From Loktanella atrilutea (GTDB lineage: Bacteria > Pseudomonadota > Alphaproteobacteria > Rhodobacterales > Rhodobacteraceae): 64,000 nt of DNA. The stretch covers positions 62,001 to 126,000 of the forward strand of contig NZ_FQUE01000006.1 of assembly GCF_900128995.1 (NCBI RefSeq). The letters run 5' to 3'. The translations under genes and the position numbers were made by a program. The notes below the pieces were generated by a model. The model had not been told where the DNA came from and searched no databases. It saw nothing but the letters and a program-made list of their open reading frames with translations. Of the stretch, positions 56,475 through 64,000 are shown one piece after another. How positions within the stretch are numbered: position 1 is the first letter of the stretch; the number at the start of each line of letters is the position of its first letter.

Positions 56475-57260
56475 ATGATCGAACTGAATGGCAAACGCGG
56501 GCTGATCATGGGCGTCGCGAACGACCGGTCCATCGCATGGGGCATCGCAAAGGCGATGTCGGCGGCGGGCGCGGAACTGGCCTTTACCTATCAGGGCGAG
56601 GCGTTCGGCAAGCGGTTGTCGCCATTGGCGGAAAGCGTCGGGTCGGACATCATGATCGATGTCGACGTGACCGACGACGACAGCATGGATGCGGCCTTCG
56701 CCACCCTGAAGGAACGCTGGGGCAGCCTCGACTTCGTGGTCCATGCCATCGCCTATTCGGACAAGTCGGAACTGGCGGGGCGCTTCATCAACACGACGCG
56801 GGCCAATTTCAAGAATTCGATGACGATCTCCTGCTATTCTCTGATCGACGTGGCGAAACGCGCGTCAGAGCTGATGCCGGAGGGCGGGACGATCCTGACG
56901 CTGACCTATCAGGGCAGCAATCGCGTCACCCCCTTCTACAACGTGATGGGGGTCGCCAAGGCAGCGCTGGAATCGGCGGTGCGCTATCTTGCCAACGACC
57001 TCGGTCCGCAGGGCATCCGGGTGAACGCGATCAGCCCCGGCCCGATGAAGACCCTTGCCGGGTCGGCCATCGCCGGCGCGCGCCGCACCTTCAAGCATAC
57101 AGAACAGAATACGCCAGCCCGATCCAACGCGACGCTGGAGGCGGTCGGCGGCACGGCGGTCTACCTCGCATCCGATGTCGGCAGGTTCACCAACGGCGAA
57201 ATCATCCGGGTCGACGGCGGGTTCCATGTTCTGGGTATGCCGCAGCCGGACCATCTGTAG
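56475..57260 (+). CDS. fabI: Enoyl-ACP reductase (NADH)
   Basis: The 261-residue protein has the SDR-like FabI pattern: GVANDRSIAWGIA, and Y155 with K162 in YNVMGVAKAA. It performs the last reduction of each elongation cycle. It is cotranscribed with fabB. A double-palindrome element follows its stop. Confidence 0.96.
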   Translation: MIELNGKRGLIMGVANDRSIAWGIAKAMSAAGAELAFTYQGEAFGKRLSPLAESVGSDIMIDVDVTDDDSMDAAFATLKERWGSLDFVVHAIAYSDKSELAGRFINTTRANFKNSMTISCYSLIDVAKRASELMPEGGTILTLTYQGSNRVTPFYNVMGVAKAALESAVRYLANDLGPQGIRVNAISPGPMKTLAGSAIAGARRTFKHTEQNTPARSNATLEAVGGTAVYLASDVGRFTNGEIIRVDGGFHVLGMPQPDHL

Positions 57261-57266
57261 CGCCAG

Positions 57267-57315
57267 CCGATTTTTCTGGAAAAATCGGAGTCTCCAAATT
57301 TTCTAGAAAATTTGG
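57267..57315. repeat. Double-palindrome intergenic element, copy 3
   Basis: Two 22-base palindromes, at 57267-57288 (one central mismatch) and 57294-57315 (perfect, centre TTCTAGAA), start six bases after the fabI stop. They match copies 1 and 2 in order, spacing and sequence. Confidence 0.8.
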
Positions 57316-57422
57316 CGGGGGCCAAGCCCCCCGTCCGCACAGGGCGCGGACTTCCGCCAAGGTATTTCCGACTAGACGAAAGTCGTGATACCCCTAGGTC
57401 ACGCTATCACGGGAGGGTTCCC

Positions 57423-57836
57423 ATGCGCATGATCTTCGTCAACCTGCCGATCACCAGCCTCGCGCGAAGCCGCGCGTTGTACGAAGGCCTGGGGTTCAAC
57501 ATCAACCCGCAGTTTTCCGATGAAACCTCGGCCTGCGTCGTCATTTCCGATGCGATCTACGTCATGATCCTCGAACATGAAAAGTTCGGCGGATTCTCAC
57601 CGCAGCCGATCGCCGACACGCTGGCCACGACCGGCGCCATGTTCGCACTGACCTGCGACGATCGCGCAGGTGTCGATGCGGTGGTTGCAGCGGCTGTCGC
57701 CCATGGCGGCAGCGATACCGGGAAGGTGCAGGACATCGATGGCTTCATGTATGCCCGCACGATCCGCGATCCCGACGGCCACGTGTTCGAACCCTTCTGG
57801 ATGAACCCCGCGGCCGTCGAGGGCCAGCCGGCTTAG
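57423..57836 (+). CDS. VOC-family (glyoxalase-like) protein
   Basis: The 137-residue protein starts MRMIFVNLPITSLARSRALYEG and has the paired VOC fold with the C-terminal IRDPDGHVFEPFWM metal ligand region. Its substrate is unknown; proteins like this include dioxygenase-like and antibiotic-binding types. Its stop TAG overlaps the stop of the convergent FKBP gene (TTAG). Confidence 0.87.
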   Translation: MRMIFVNLPITSLARSRALYEGLGFNINPQFSDETSACVVISDAIYVMILEHEKFGGFSPQPIADTLATTGAMFALTCDDRAGVDAVVAAAVAHGGSDTGKVQDIDGFMYARTIRDPDGHVFEPFWMNPAAVEGQPA

Positions 57837-58267
57837 GCTGCCTTGATCTCGACCATCTGAATGGCGAAGGTCAGGTCCTTGCCTGCCAGCGGATGGTTCG
57901 CATCGAGCGTGACTTCCTTCTCGCTGACGTCGGCCACGGTCACCGGCACGACCTGTCCCTGCGGCGTCTGCATCTGCAGTTGCGTGCCGACCTCGACGGG
58001 GATGTCCGCGGGAATGTCGGTGCGCGGGATGGCCTGACGCGCCTGATCGTTGACCGGGCCATAGGCCTGATCGGCGGGCACGTTCACGGTTTTCGCGTCA
58101 CCCACCGTCATGCCGGGGATCGCGGCGTCGAGACCGGGGATAATCGTGCCGGAGCCGACCTCGAATTCGAGGGGGTCGCGCCCTTCGGATGTGTCGAAGA
58201 CCGTCCCGTCGTCGAGGGTGCCCTTGTAGTGGATGCGGACCGTGTCGCCCTGTTTTGCAGTCGTCAT
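57833..58267 (-). CDS. FKBP-type peptidyl-prolyl isomerase (SlyD-like)
   Basis: The 144-residue protein has an FKBP domain interrupted by an insert-in-flap region (VNVPADQAYGPVNDQARQAIPRTD), the mark of SlyD-like enzymes. It lacks the His-rich tail. It assists protein folding. I chose ATG 58267; a longer frame is not supported. Confidence 0.9.
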   Translation of the reverse strand: MTTAKQGDTVRIHYKGTLDDGTVFDTSEGRDPLEFEVGSGTIIPGLDAAIPGMTVGDAKTVNVPADQAYGPVNDQARQAIPRTDIPADIPVEVGTQLQMQTPQGQVVPVTVADVSEKEVTLDANHPLAGKDLTFAIQMVEIKAA

Positions 58268-58385
58268 GTTGCGTCCTTTCGTTTCAAAATCCCGCCGAAG
58301 GTAACGAATCAACAGCCGGGATGCAAACCGCTTTGCCCCCGCCGCCGCGTCGTGCCACTGTCGGCGCGCATACCAAGAGGCCTTC

Positions 58386-59063
58386 ATGACCATCACGACC
58401 TGCATCTTCGACGCCTACGGCACGCTGTTCGACGTCAATTCCGCAGCCCGCCGCGCCGCCGAAGAACCCGGGCAGGACAGGCTGGCCGCCGTCTGGCCGC
58501 AGCTGGCCCGCGACTGGCGGCAAAAGCAGCTGGAATACAGCTGGCTGCGGGCCATTGCCGACCGGCACTGCGACTTCTGGCAAGTGACGCAGGACGGTCT
58601 CGATTGGGCGATGGAGGCCGCAGGGCTGGACGATGCGGACCTGCGCAAACGTCTTCTGGCGCTCTATTGGGAGCTTGAGGCCTACCCGGAGGTGCCGCAG
58701 ATGCTGCGGACGCTGAAGACCCGCGGCCTGCAGACGGCGATCCTGTCGAACGGCGCGCCCGACATGCTGCGGGCGGCGATCACGCTGGCCGGACTGACCG
58801 ACCTGCTGGACGATGCCCTGTCGGTCGAGGACGTCGGCATCTTCAAGCCGCATACGCTTGTCTACGACATGGTGGGCAAGCGGTTCGGTTGCCGGCGCGA
58901 CGAGGTGCTGTTCGTCTCGTCCAACGGGTGGGACGCGGCGGGGGGCGCCGGTTACGGCTTTCACACGGTCTGGGCGAATCGCAGCGATGCGCCGGTCGAC
59001 CGGCTCTATGCCCGACCGGAGCACATCATGCCCGACCTTTCCAGACTACCGGAGATCATCTGA
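58386..59063 (+). CDS. Type II (S)-2-haloacid dehalogenase, HAD superfamily
   Basis: The 225-residue protein has the full set of L-2-haloacid dehalogenase residues: FDAYGTLFDV (nucleophilic Asp), WRQKQLEYSWLRA (Arg), LSNGAPDML (Asn), FKPHTLVYDM (Lys, Tyr) and SSNGWDAAG (Ser, Asn, Asp). It would turn 2-haloacids to 2-hydroxyacids. Its stop overlaps the start of the next hydrolase gene (TGATG). Confidence 0.9.
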   Translation: MTITTCIFDAYGTLFDVNSAARRAAEEPGQDRLAAVWPQLARDWRQKQLEYSWLRAIADRHCDFWQVTQDGLDWAMEAAGLDDADLRKRLLALYWELEAYPEVPQMLRTLKTRGLQTAILSNGAPDMLRAAITLAGLTDLLDDALSVEDVGIFKPHTLVYDMVGKRFGCRRDEVLFVSSNGWDAAGGAGYGFHTVWANRSDAPVDRLYARPEHIMPDLSRLPEII

Positions 59064-59878
59064 TGCCCCGTTTCGACGCCCCCGACGGCACGTCCCTCTA
59101 TTACGAAGAAGCCGGCGACGGGCTTCCGGTCCTCGCGCTGGCGGGGCTGACGCGCAACGGAACGGATTTCGATCATGTTGCGCCGCACCTGTCCTGCCGG
59201 CTGATCCGACTGGACTATCGCGGTCGGGGTCGGTCAGACTGGGCCGCGCCCGCAACTTACACCGTGCCGACCGAGGCTGCCGATGCACTGGCCCTGCTGG
59301 ATCATCTTGGGCTCGACAAGGCCGCAGTCCTCGGCACGTCCCGCGGAGGTCTGATCGCGATGATGCTGGCCGCCACGGCACACCACCGGCTGCTGGGCGT
59401 GGCGCTGAACGACATCGGCCCGGTCATCGACCCGGCGGGGCTGAAGGTCATCACCGGATACGTCGGGCACAACCCGCCGCAGAAGACCCATGCCGAGGCG
59501 GCGGACTTCCGCGCGCGCACATGGGCTGCCTTCAAGGGCGTGCCGCTGGACCGCTGGCTGGCAGAGGTCGCGCAGCACTATGAACAGACCGACGACGGCC
59601 TCGTGATCCGCTACGATCCGGCGCTCGCGACGACGCTGGGCGATGGCAAGACCGGCATGCCGGACCTGTGGCCGATCTTTGACGCGACCGCCGGCCTGCC
59701 GCTGGCCGCGATCCGGGGAGCGAACAGCGACTTGCTGTCCGTGGCGACATGGGCCGAGATGCAGCGCCGCCGCCCCGACGGCATCTTTGCCGAGGTGCCG
59801 GACCGGGGCCACGTCCCCTTCCTCGACGAACGACAGGCAACCGATGCCCTGACGCGCTGGCTGGAGGCGATGCAATGA
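59063..59878 (+). CDS. Alpha/beta hydrolase
   Basis: The 271-residue product has the alpha/beta-hydrolase fold with nucleophile elbow GTSRGGL (Ser) and the last RGHVPFLDE His. It may be an esterase or C-C hydrolase. It is coupled to the haloacid dehalogenase gene upstream and the PLP dehydratase gene downstream by ATG overlaps. Confidence 0.87.
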   Translation: MPRFDAPDGTSLYYEEAGDGLPVLALAGLTRNGTDFDHVAPHLSCRLIRLDYRGRGRSDWAAPATYTVPTEAADALALLDHLGLDKAAVLGTSRGGLIAMMLAATAHHRLLGVALNDIGPVIDPAGLKVITGYVGHNPPQKTHAEAADFRARTWAAFKGVPLDRWLAEVAQHYEQTDDGLVIRYDPALATTLGDGKTGMPDLWPIFDATAGLPLAAIRGANSDLLSVATWAEMQRRRPDGIFAEVPDRGHVPFLDERQATDALTRWLEAMQ

Positions 59879-60849
59879 ATATCGACATGATCCGTGCAGC
59901 TGCCGACCGCCTCGACGGTCACGTCCGGCGGACGCCGATGCTGTCGTCGCCTTTCCTCGACGAGATCGCGGGGCGTCGGGTGCTGGTCAAGGCCGAATGC
60001 CTGCAGCACACCGGCAGCTTCAAGTTCCGCGGCGGCTGGTCAGCAGTCTCTGCCCTGACGGACGCGCAGCGGCACGCCGGTGTCATCGCGTTCTCTTCCG
60101 GCAACCATGCGCAGGGCGTGGCGCTGGCGGCGCGGATGCACGGTGCACCCGCCGTCATCATCATGCCGTCGAATGCGCCGGCGGTGAAGATCGCGAACAC
60201 CCGTGCGCTGGGGGCGGAGGTCGTGCTCTATGATCGCGCCACCGAAAGCCGAGAGGCGATCGGCGACCGCCTTGCAACGGATCGCGGCCTGACCCTGATC
60301 CGCCCCTACGACGACCCGCAGGTCATCGCCGGACAAGGCACCTGCGGGCTGGAAATCGCGGCGCAGGCGCATGAGTCGGGCGTTACGCAGGCTGACGTGC
60401 TGGTCTGTTGCGGCGGTGGCGGCCTCACGTCCGGTGTGGCGCTGGCCCTGCAGGCCGAGGCACCCGGCCTGCGCGCCCGCCCCTGCGAGCCGGAGGGGTT
60501 CGACGATGCGACCCGCAGCCTTGCCACCGGGACGATCCAGCGCAACGCCCGCGCCGAAGGATCGATCTGCGACGCCATCGTGACGCCGCAACCGGGAGAG
60601 CTGACCTTCCCGATCATGCAGGCGCTGTGCGGTCCGGGCATCGCAGTCAGCGACGAAGACTGCCTGCGCGCCCTGGCGCTGGCCTTCCACCGCCTGCGCA
60701 TCGTGGTGGAGCCGGGGGGCGCCGCGGCCCTTGCCGCGGCCCTGTTCCATCCCGATGCCGCGCAGGGTGACGCCGTGATCGCCATCACGACCGGCGGCAA
60801 CGTGGACCCGGACCTTTTCGCCGATGCGATCCGGCGGTATCCGGGCTAG
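59875..60849 (+). CDS. Threonine/serine dehydratase-like PLP enzyme
   Basis: The 324-residue product is a fold-type II PLP enzyme with the lysine in GSFKFRGG and the phosphate loop CGGGGLTSG. It resembles threonine/serine dehydratase, hydroxyaspartate ammonia-lyase or hydroxyectoine-type dehydratases (EutB). It lacks the regulatory ACT domain of biosynthetic IlvA. Start ATG 59875 overlaps the hydrolase stop. Confidence 0.85.
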   Translation: MNIDMIRAAADRLDGHVRRTPMLSSPFLDEIAGRRVLVKAECLQHTGSFKFRGGWSAVSALTDAQRHAGVIAFSSGNHAQGVALAARMHGAPAVIIMPSNAPAVKIANTRALGAEVVLYDRATESREAIGDRLATDRGLTLIRPYDDPQVIAGQGTCGLEIAAQAHESGVTQADVLVCCGGGGLTSGVALALQAEAPGLRARPCEPEGFDDATRSLATGTIQRNARAEGSICDAIVTPQPGELTFPIMQALCGPGIAVSDEDCLRALALAFHRLRIVVEPGGAAALAAALFHPDAAQGDAVIAITTGGNVDPDLFADAIRRYPG

Positions 60850-60937
60850 TTCCGCAGAAGGGGGGCCGGCCGCCCGTCACCGCTTGACCGCGCGGCCCAT
60901 AGCGGGTCTGTCTGCGGTATCGCGACAGGAGGCCACC

Positions 60938-61741
60938 ATGACAGAACACCGCATCACCCGCGACGGCATCACGCTGCACGCCCGCACGGACGGCGCCGAC
61001 AGCGCGGATGCCCCCACGGTCGTCTTCGCCAACTCTCTCGGGACCACGCTGCATCTGTGGGATCCGATCATGGATCTGCTGCCGCAAGGCCTGCGCTATG
61101 TGCGGTGGGACAAGCGCGGGCACGGACAGTCCGACTGCCCTGACGCGCCCTACGCCATGGGACAGCTCGTTTCCGACGCAGAGGCTGTCTGTGATCACCT
61201 GCAGGTCCGCAACTGCGTCTTCGTGGGGCTCAGCGTCGGCGGCATGATCGCGCAGGGGCTGGCGGTCAAGCGCATGGACATCGTGCGCGCCATGGTCCTG
61301 TCAAACACGGCGGCCAAGATCGGCAATCCGAAGCTCTGGTCCGACCGGATCGCCGCCGTGACCCGCGACGGCATGGGGCCGGTCGCCGACAGTGTCATGC
61401 AGCGATGGTTCGGTCGCGACTTCTACGGCACCCCGGCGATGGCCCCGTGGCAGGCGATGCTGGAGGCGACGCCGGTGAAGGGCTACACGGGCGTTTGCGC
61501 CGCAATCTCCGGCACCGATTTCATGACGCCCACCAGCGGGCTGCGCCTGCCCACCATGGGCATCGCGGGCAGCGAGGACGGGTCCACACCGCCGGACCTC
61601 GTCCGAGAGACCGTCGACCTGATCCCCGGCAGCAGCTTTCATATCATTCGCCGCGCGGGGCACCTGCCCTGCGTCGAACAACCCGAGGCCTATGCCCGAT
61701 TGTTGACGGACTTCCTGACGCGGACGGGCACCGTCGCGTAA
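60938..61741 (+). CDS. pcaD: 3-oxoadipate enol-lactonase-like hydrolase
   Basis: The 267-residue protein starts after AGGAGG at 60938 and has the alpha/beta hydrolase elbow GLSVGGMIAQGL and the final RRAGHLPCVEQP. The string LSNTAAKIGN near residue 125 is typical of PcaD. The lactonase acts in the beta-ketoadipate pathway. The other pca genes are absent here, so the role could be different. Confidence 0.8.
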   Translation: MTEHRITRDGITLHARTDGADSADAPTVVFANSLGTTLHLWDPIMDLLPQGLRYVRWDKRGHGQSDCPDAPYAMGQLVSDAEAVCDHLQVRNCVFVGLSVGGMIAQGLAVKRMDIVRAMVLSNTAAKIGNPKLWSDRIAAVTRDGMGPVADSVMQRWFGRDFYGTPAMAPWQAMLEATPVKGYTGVCAAISGTDFMTPTSGLRLPTMGIAGSEDGSTPPDLVRETVDLIPGSSFHIIRRAGHLPCVEQPEAYARLLTDFLTRTGTVA

Positions 61742-61824
61742 GCATGCCGCCCGACCCGCGACAGGGGTTGCAGGCCCCGCGGGCACGGCACAGGATGCCT
61801 CAGGACACAAAGCGCGAGAAACCG

Positions 61825-62907
61825 ATGACCCAGATCAAGGCTGCCGTCTGCCATGCCCATGGCGCCCCCCTGCAGATCGAGACCGTGAACCTGCGCGCCC
61901 CCGACATGGGCGAAGTCGAGGTCACCTTGAAAGCCTGCGCCATCTGCCATTCGGACATCCATTTCGCCGACGGCGCCTGGGGCGGCAAGTTGCCTGCGAT
62001 CTTCGGTCACGAGGCTGCGGGCCATGTGTCCGCCGTCGGGGCAGGCATCCGCGGTGTCGCCGTCGGCGATCCTGTCGTCGTGACCCTGATCCGCGCCTGC
62101 GGCACCTGCCCCACCTGCGGCAGCGGCAGGCCGGTGCTGTGCGCGGCACCGCCGCAGCACGACGGCCCGCTGACGACGCTGGACGGCGGGCCCATCGTGC
62201 AGGCGATGGACAGCGGCGCCTTCGCAGAGCGTGTGGTCGTGGACCAGAGCCAGGTGGTGAAGCTGCCGGCGGACATGGACCTCGCCGCCGCGGCGCTGTT
62301 GGCCTGCGGCGTCATCACGGGCGTCGGTGCCGTGGTCAATGCCGCCGGGCTGCGCGCGGGTCAGGATGTCGTGGTGATCGGGGCCGGCGGCGTCGGCCTG
62401 AACGCGATTCAGGGCGCCCGGATCGCCGGCGCCCGCCGCATCGTCGCCGTCGACATGACAGAGGACAAGCTGGCCATCGCCCGCGACTTCGGCGCCACCG
62501 ACGGCGTGCTTGCGACGGACGAAAAGCCGTGGCGCGCCGCCAAGAAGGCGCTCGGCAAGGGGGCCGACGTCGTCATCGTCACCGTCGGCGCGATCCCCGC
62601 CTATGACACGGCGCCGCAATACCTCGCGATGGGTGGCAGGCTCATCATGGTGGGCATGCCGCATTCCGGGGCCACATCCAGCTACGAGCCGGTGATGATC
62701 GCCGCCACCGGTCAGGGCATGATCGGGTCGAAGATGGGCGACGTCGTCATCGCCCGCGATATCCCCTGGCTCGTCGATCTTTACCGTCAGGACCGGCTGA
62801 AGCTCGACGAATTGATCAGTCGGACATGGTCGCTGGACCAGATCAACGATGCGATCGCCGACACCCGCACCGGTGCCGCGAAGCGCAACGTCATCCTCTT
62901 CGACTGA
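61825..62907 (+). CDS. Zinc-dependent alcohol dehydrogenase (MDR)
   Basis: The 360-residue protein has the catalytic zinc residues in CAICHSD and GHEAAGH, four structural-zinc cysteines in CGTCPTCGSGRPVLC, and the NAD fold VIGAGGVGLNAIQG. It oxidises an alcohol, perhaps formaldehyde-glutathione or a short aliphatic alcohol. I chose ATG 61825; a start ten codons earlier is possible. Confidence 0.88.
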   Translation: MTQIKAAVCHAHGAPLQIETVNLRAPDMGEVEVTLKACAICHSDIHFADGAWGGKLPAIFGHEAAGHVSAVGAGIRGVAVGDPVVVTLIRACGTCPTCGSGRPVLCAAPPQHDGPLTTLDGGPIVQAMDSGAFAERVVVDQSQVVKLPADMDLAAAALLACGVITGVGAVVNAAGLRAGQDVVVIGAGGVGLNAIQGARIAGARRIVAVDMTEDKLAIARDFGATDGVLATDEKPWRAAKKALGKGADVVIVTVGAIPAYDTAPQYLAMGGRLIMVGMPHSGATSSYEPVMIAATGQGMIGSKMGDVVIARDIPWLVDLYRQDRLKLDELISRTWSLDQINDAIADTRTGAAKRNVILFD

Positions 62908-63036
62908 ACCGCCCGGCCCCCGATGGGAACGGATCGCACCGACGCGCCGCGTTCCGCATTTACCTGGTCAGTAAACGCCTGCCGAAGGCTCCGTCATCAC
63001 TACGACACTGGTCGCCCGACCCGTCGCATGGCGGTG

Positions 63037-63432
63037 CTATCCGGCGTAGTCCGCATCCGTCACGGGGTCGCCCCAGGTAACGGCGCTGCCGTCCACCGCC
63101 TCGTGGATCGCGATATGAGTCATCGCGCTGTCGGGGGCGGCGCCGTGCCAGTGCCGTTCATCGGGATCGAAGCGCACCACGTCGCCCGCGTGGATCGCCG
63201 TCACGGGTCCGCCGTCGCGCTGCACGCGGCCCTCGCCCGCCGTGACGATCAGCACCTGTCCCAGCGGATGGGTATGCCAGTGGGTGCGGGCGCCGGGCTG
63301 GAACGTAACCTCGGCACCGGCAGCCCGTGACGGTGCCTCGTCGTGGAACAGCGGCGACATCGTGACAGCGCCGGTAAACCACGCAGGGTCGGCGGTCTTG
63401 ATGGGCAAATCGGCATGCGGCGTGATCTTCAT
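63037..63432 (-). CDS. Cupin-domain protein
   Basis: The 131-residue protein has the cupin metal motif THWHTHPLGQVLIV and the second half HAGDVVRFDPDERHWHG. Its role is unknown; relatives are carboxymuconolactone-decarboxylase-associated or small dioxygenase-like. It starts at ATG 63432. Confidence 0.88.
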   Translation of the reverse strand: MKITPHADLPIKTADPAWFTGAVTMSPLFHDEAPSRAAGAEVTFQPGARTHWHTHPLGQVLIVTAGEGRVQRDGGPVTAIHAGDVVRFDPDERHWHGAAPDSAMTHIAIHEAVDGSAVTWGDPVTDADYAG

Positions 63433-63545
63433 GGTCCTGTCCCTTCGCAACGTCCAGCATCATCGGCACCGCAGCAGCGGATTGTAAACCCTGCGCAGGA
63501 TCGGATTCGCAGGATCAAAGCCCCGCCAGCACGCGGGGCGCATGA

Positions 63546-63572
63546 AAAAACCGGCCCCGCGGGGCCGGTTTT
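63546..63572 (-). terminator. Rho-independent terminator of katG (bidirectional)
   Basis: CCGGCCCC and GGGGCCGG form an 8-bp stem around GC. A-run on one side and T-run on the other allow use on both strands. It lies 18 bases after the katG stop. Confidence 0.8.
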
Positions 63573-63589
63573 CCTGTCACGCCACCTTA

Positions 63590-64000
63590 TCAGCAGACGG
63601 CGACGGCCTTCGCGCGCTCTGCCGGCACATCGAACCGGTCGAGCATCATCACCTTGTGCCACGCCTTCACGAAGTCCTTGACCAGACGGGCGTGACCGTC
63701 GTCGGCGGCATAGACTTCGGCCACCTGACGCAGCTGCGCGTTGGCGCCGAAGACCAGATCGCAGCGGGTCGCGGTATAGCGCGACTCACCGCCCTCGCGC
63801 GTCACGAGGGCGAACGTCATCTCGTCCTCCCCCTGCGGTTCCCACGTGTAGTCCATGCTGCACAACGTCTTGAAGAAATCGTTGGTCAACACGCCGGGGC
63901 GGTCGGTGAAGACGCCGGCAGAGGCGCCGTCGTAGTTTCCGGCCAGCACCTTCAGGCCCCCCGTGATGGCGGTCCACTCCGGGGCGGTCAGGCCCAGCAG
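63590..64000 (-). CDS. katG: Catalase-peroxidase C-terminal part (cut by window edge)
   Basis: The 137 visible residues match the end of Kat[30 protein letters not shown], and the final [10 protein letters not shown]. KatG breaks down H2O2 with a heme. The frame stays open at base 64000. A strong terminator follows the stop. Confidence 0.95.
   Translation of the reverse strand: MLGLTAPEWTAITGGLKVLAGNYDGASAGVFTDRPGVLTNDFFKTLCSMDYTWEPQGEDEMTFALVTREGGESRYTATRCDLVFGANAQLRQVAEVYAADDGHARLVKDFVKAWHKVMMLDRFDVPAERAKAVAVC

Overview
The window looks like chromosomal DNA of a Rhodobacteraceae (Roseobacter-group) alphaproteobacterium. The G+C content is high. A SAM/SAH-type riboswitch, a class known from Rhodobacterales, sits in front of metK. 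An Irr-type Fur regulator is divergent from fabA, EPSP synthase is of class II, and blocks such as miaB-phoH-ybeY-corC-lnt-metK-trmB and aroA-cmk-rpsA-ihfB-lapA-trpF-trpB keep an order familiar from this family. Almost all of the window is coding. I see no prophage, insertion sequence, CRISPR array, tRNA or rRNA; the only transposase-related gene is a RAYT-like protein without its catalytic residues.

Layout. 1-9.4 kb: an SLC13 permease cut by the window edge, a DMT exporter, YmdB phosphodiesterase, 5-formyl-THF cyclo-ligase, MgtE, guanine deaminase, a CAP-domain lipoprotein, 8-oxoguanine deaminase, a HisN-like phosphatase and an XRE regulator. 9.6-18.8 kb: a quinone oxidoreductase, a Bax-inhibitor-1 protein, another DMT carrier, rpmG, RNase P RNA, an amidase, an excalibur lipoprotein, gatC-gatA, an UlaG-like hydrolase, tadA and a 23S pseudouridine synthase. 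18.9-24.9 kb: a co-directional gene set (small membrane protein, XpaC-like, TelA-like, DUF2927 lipoprotein, SPFH-GYF protein, a cytochrome b561 remnant, a zinc-ribbon membrane protein) that looks like an envelope-stress module. 24.9-33.8 kb: sugar kinase, dtd, lldD, an amylosucrase-like enzyme, a YdeI-like protein, and rplY-pth with three DUF genes. 33.8-51.6 kb: an 18-kb minus-strand run of core translation, tRNA-modification and aromatic-biosynthesis genes, interrupted by accessory insertions. 51.7-64 kb: an unknown gene, the RAYT relic, irr, the fabA/fabB/fabI set split by an antisense GST gene, then small catabolic enzymes (haloacid dehalogenase, hydrolases, PLP dehydratase, alcohol dehydrogenase), a cupin and the C-terminal end of katG.

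How the genes work together. The minus-strand core run couples tRNA modification (MiaB, TrmB), rRNA and ribosome maturation (YbeY, PhoH, S1), lipoprotein acylation (Lnt), S-adenosylmethionine synthesis under riboswitch control (MetK) and the shikimate-to-tryptophan route (AroA, TrpF, TrpB). FabA, FabB and FabI make unsaturated fatty acids next to the iron/heme regulator Irr. The deaminases at 4.8-8.0 kb would channel guanine and oxidised guanine into xanthine and urate.

Most interesting points. (1) The XpaC-TelA-DUF2927-SPFH/GYF-zinc-ribbon set resembles a PspA/YdjGHI-type membrane-stress system rebuilt from other parts. (2) Two neighbouring exported proteins share an uncharacterised IWxDPxGCxHW module, one of them fused to an OmpA domain. 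(3) A phage-type ORF6N gene is inserted between phoH and ybeY with perfect ATGA junctions. (4) A family of double-palindrome elements follows stop codons at three loci. (5) The RAYT-like gene has lost its catalytic residues and has a full-consensus CtrA box upstream.
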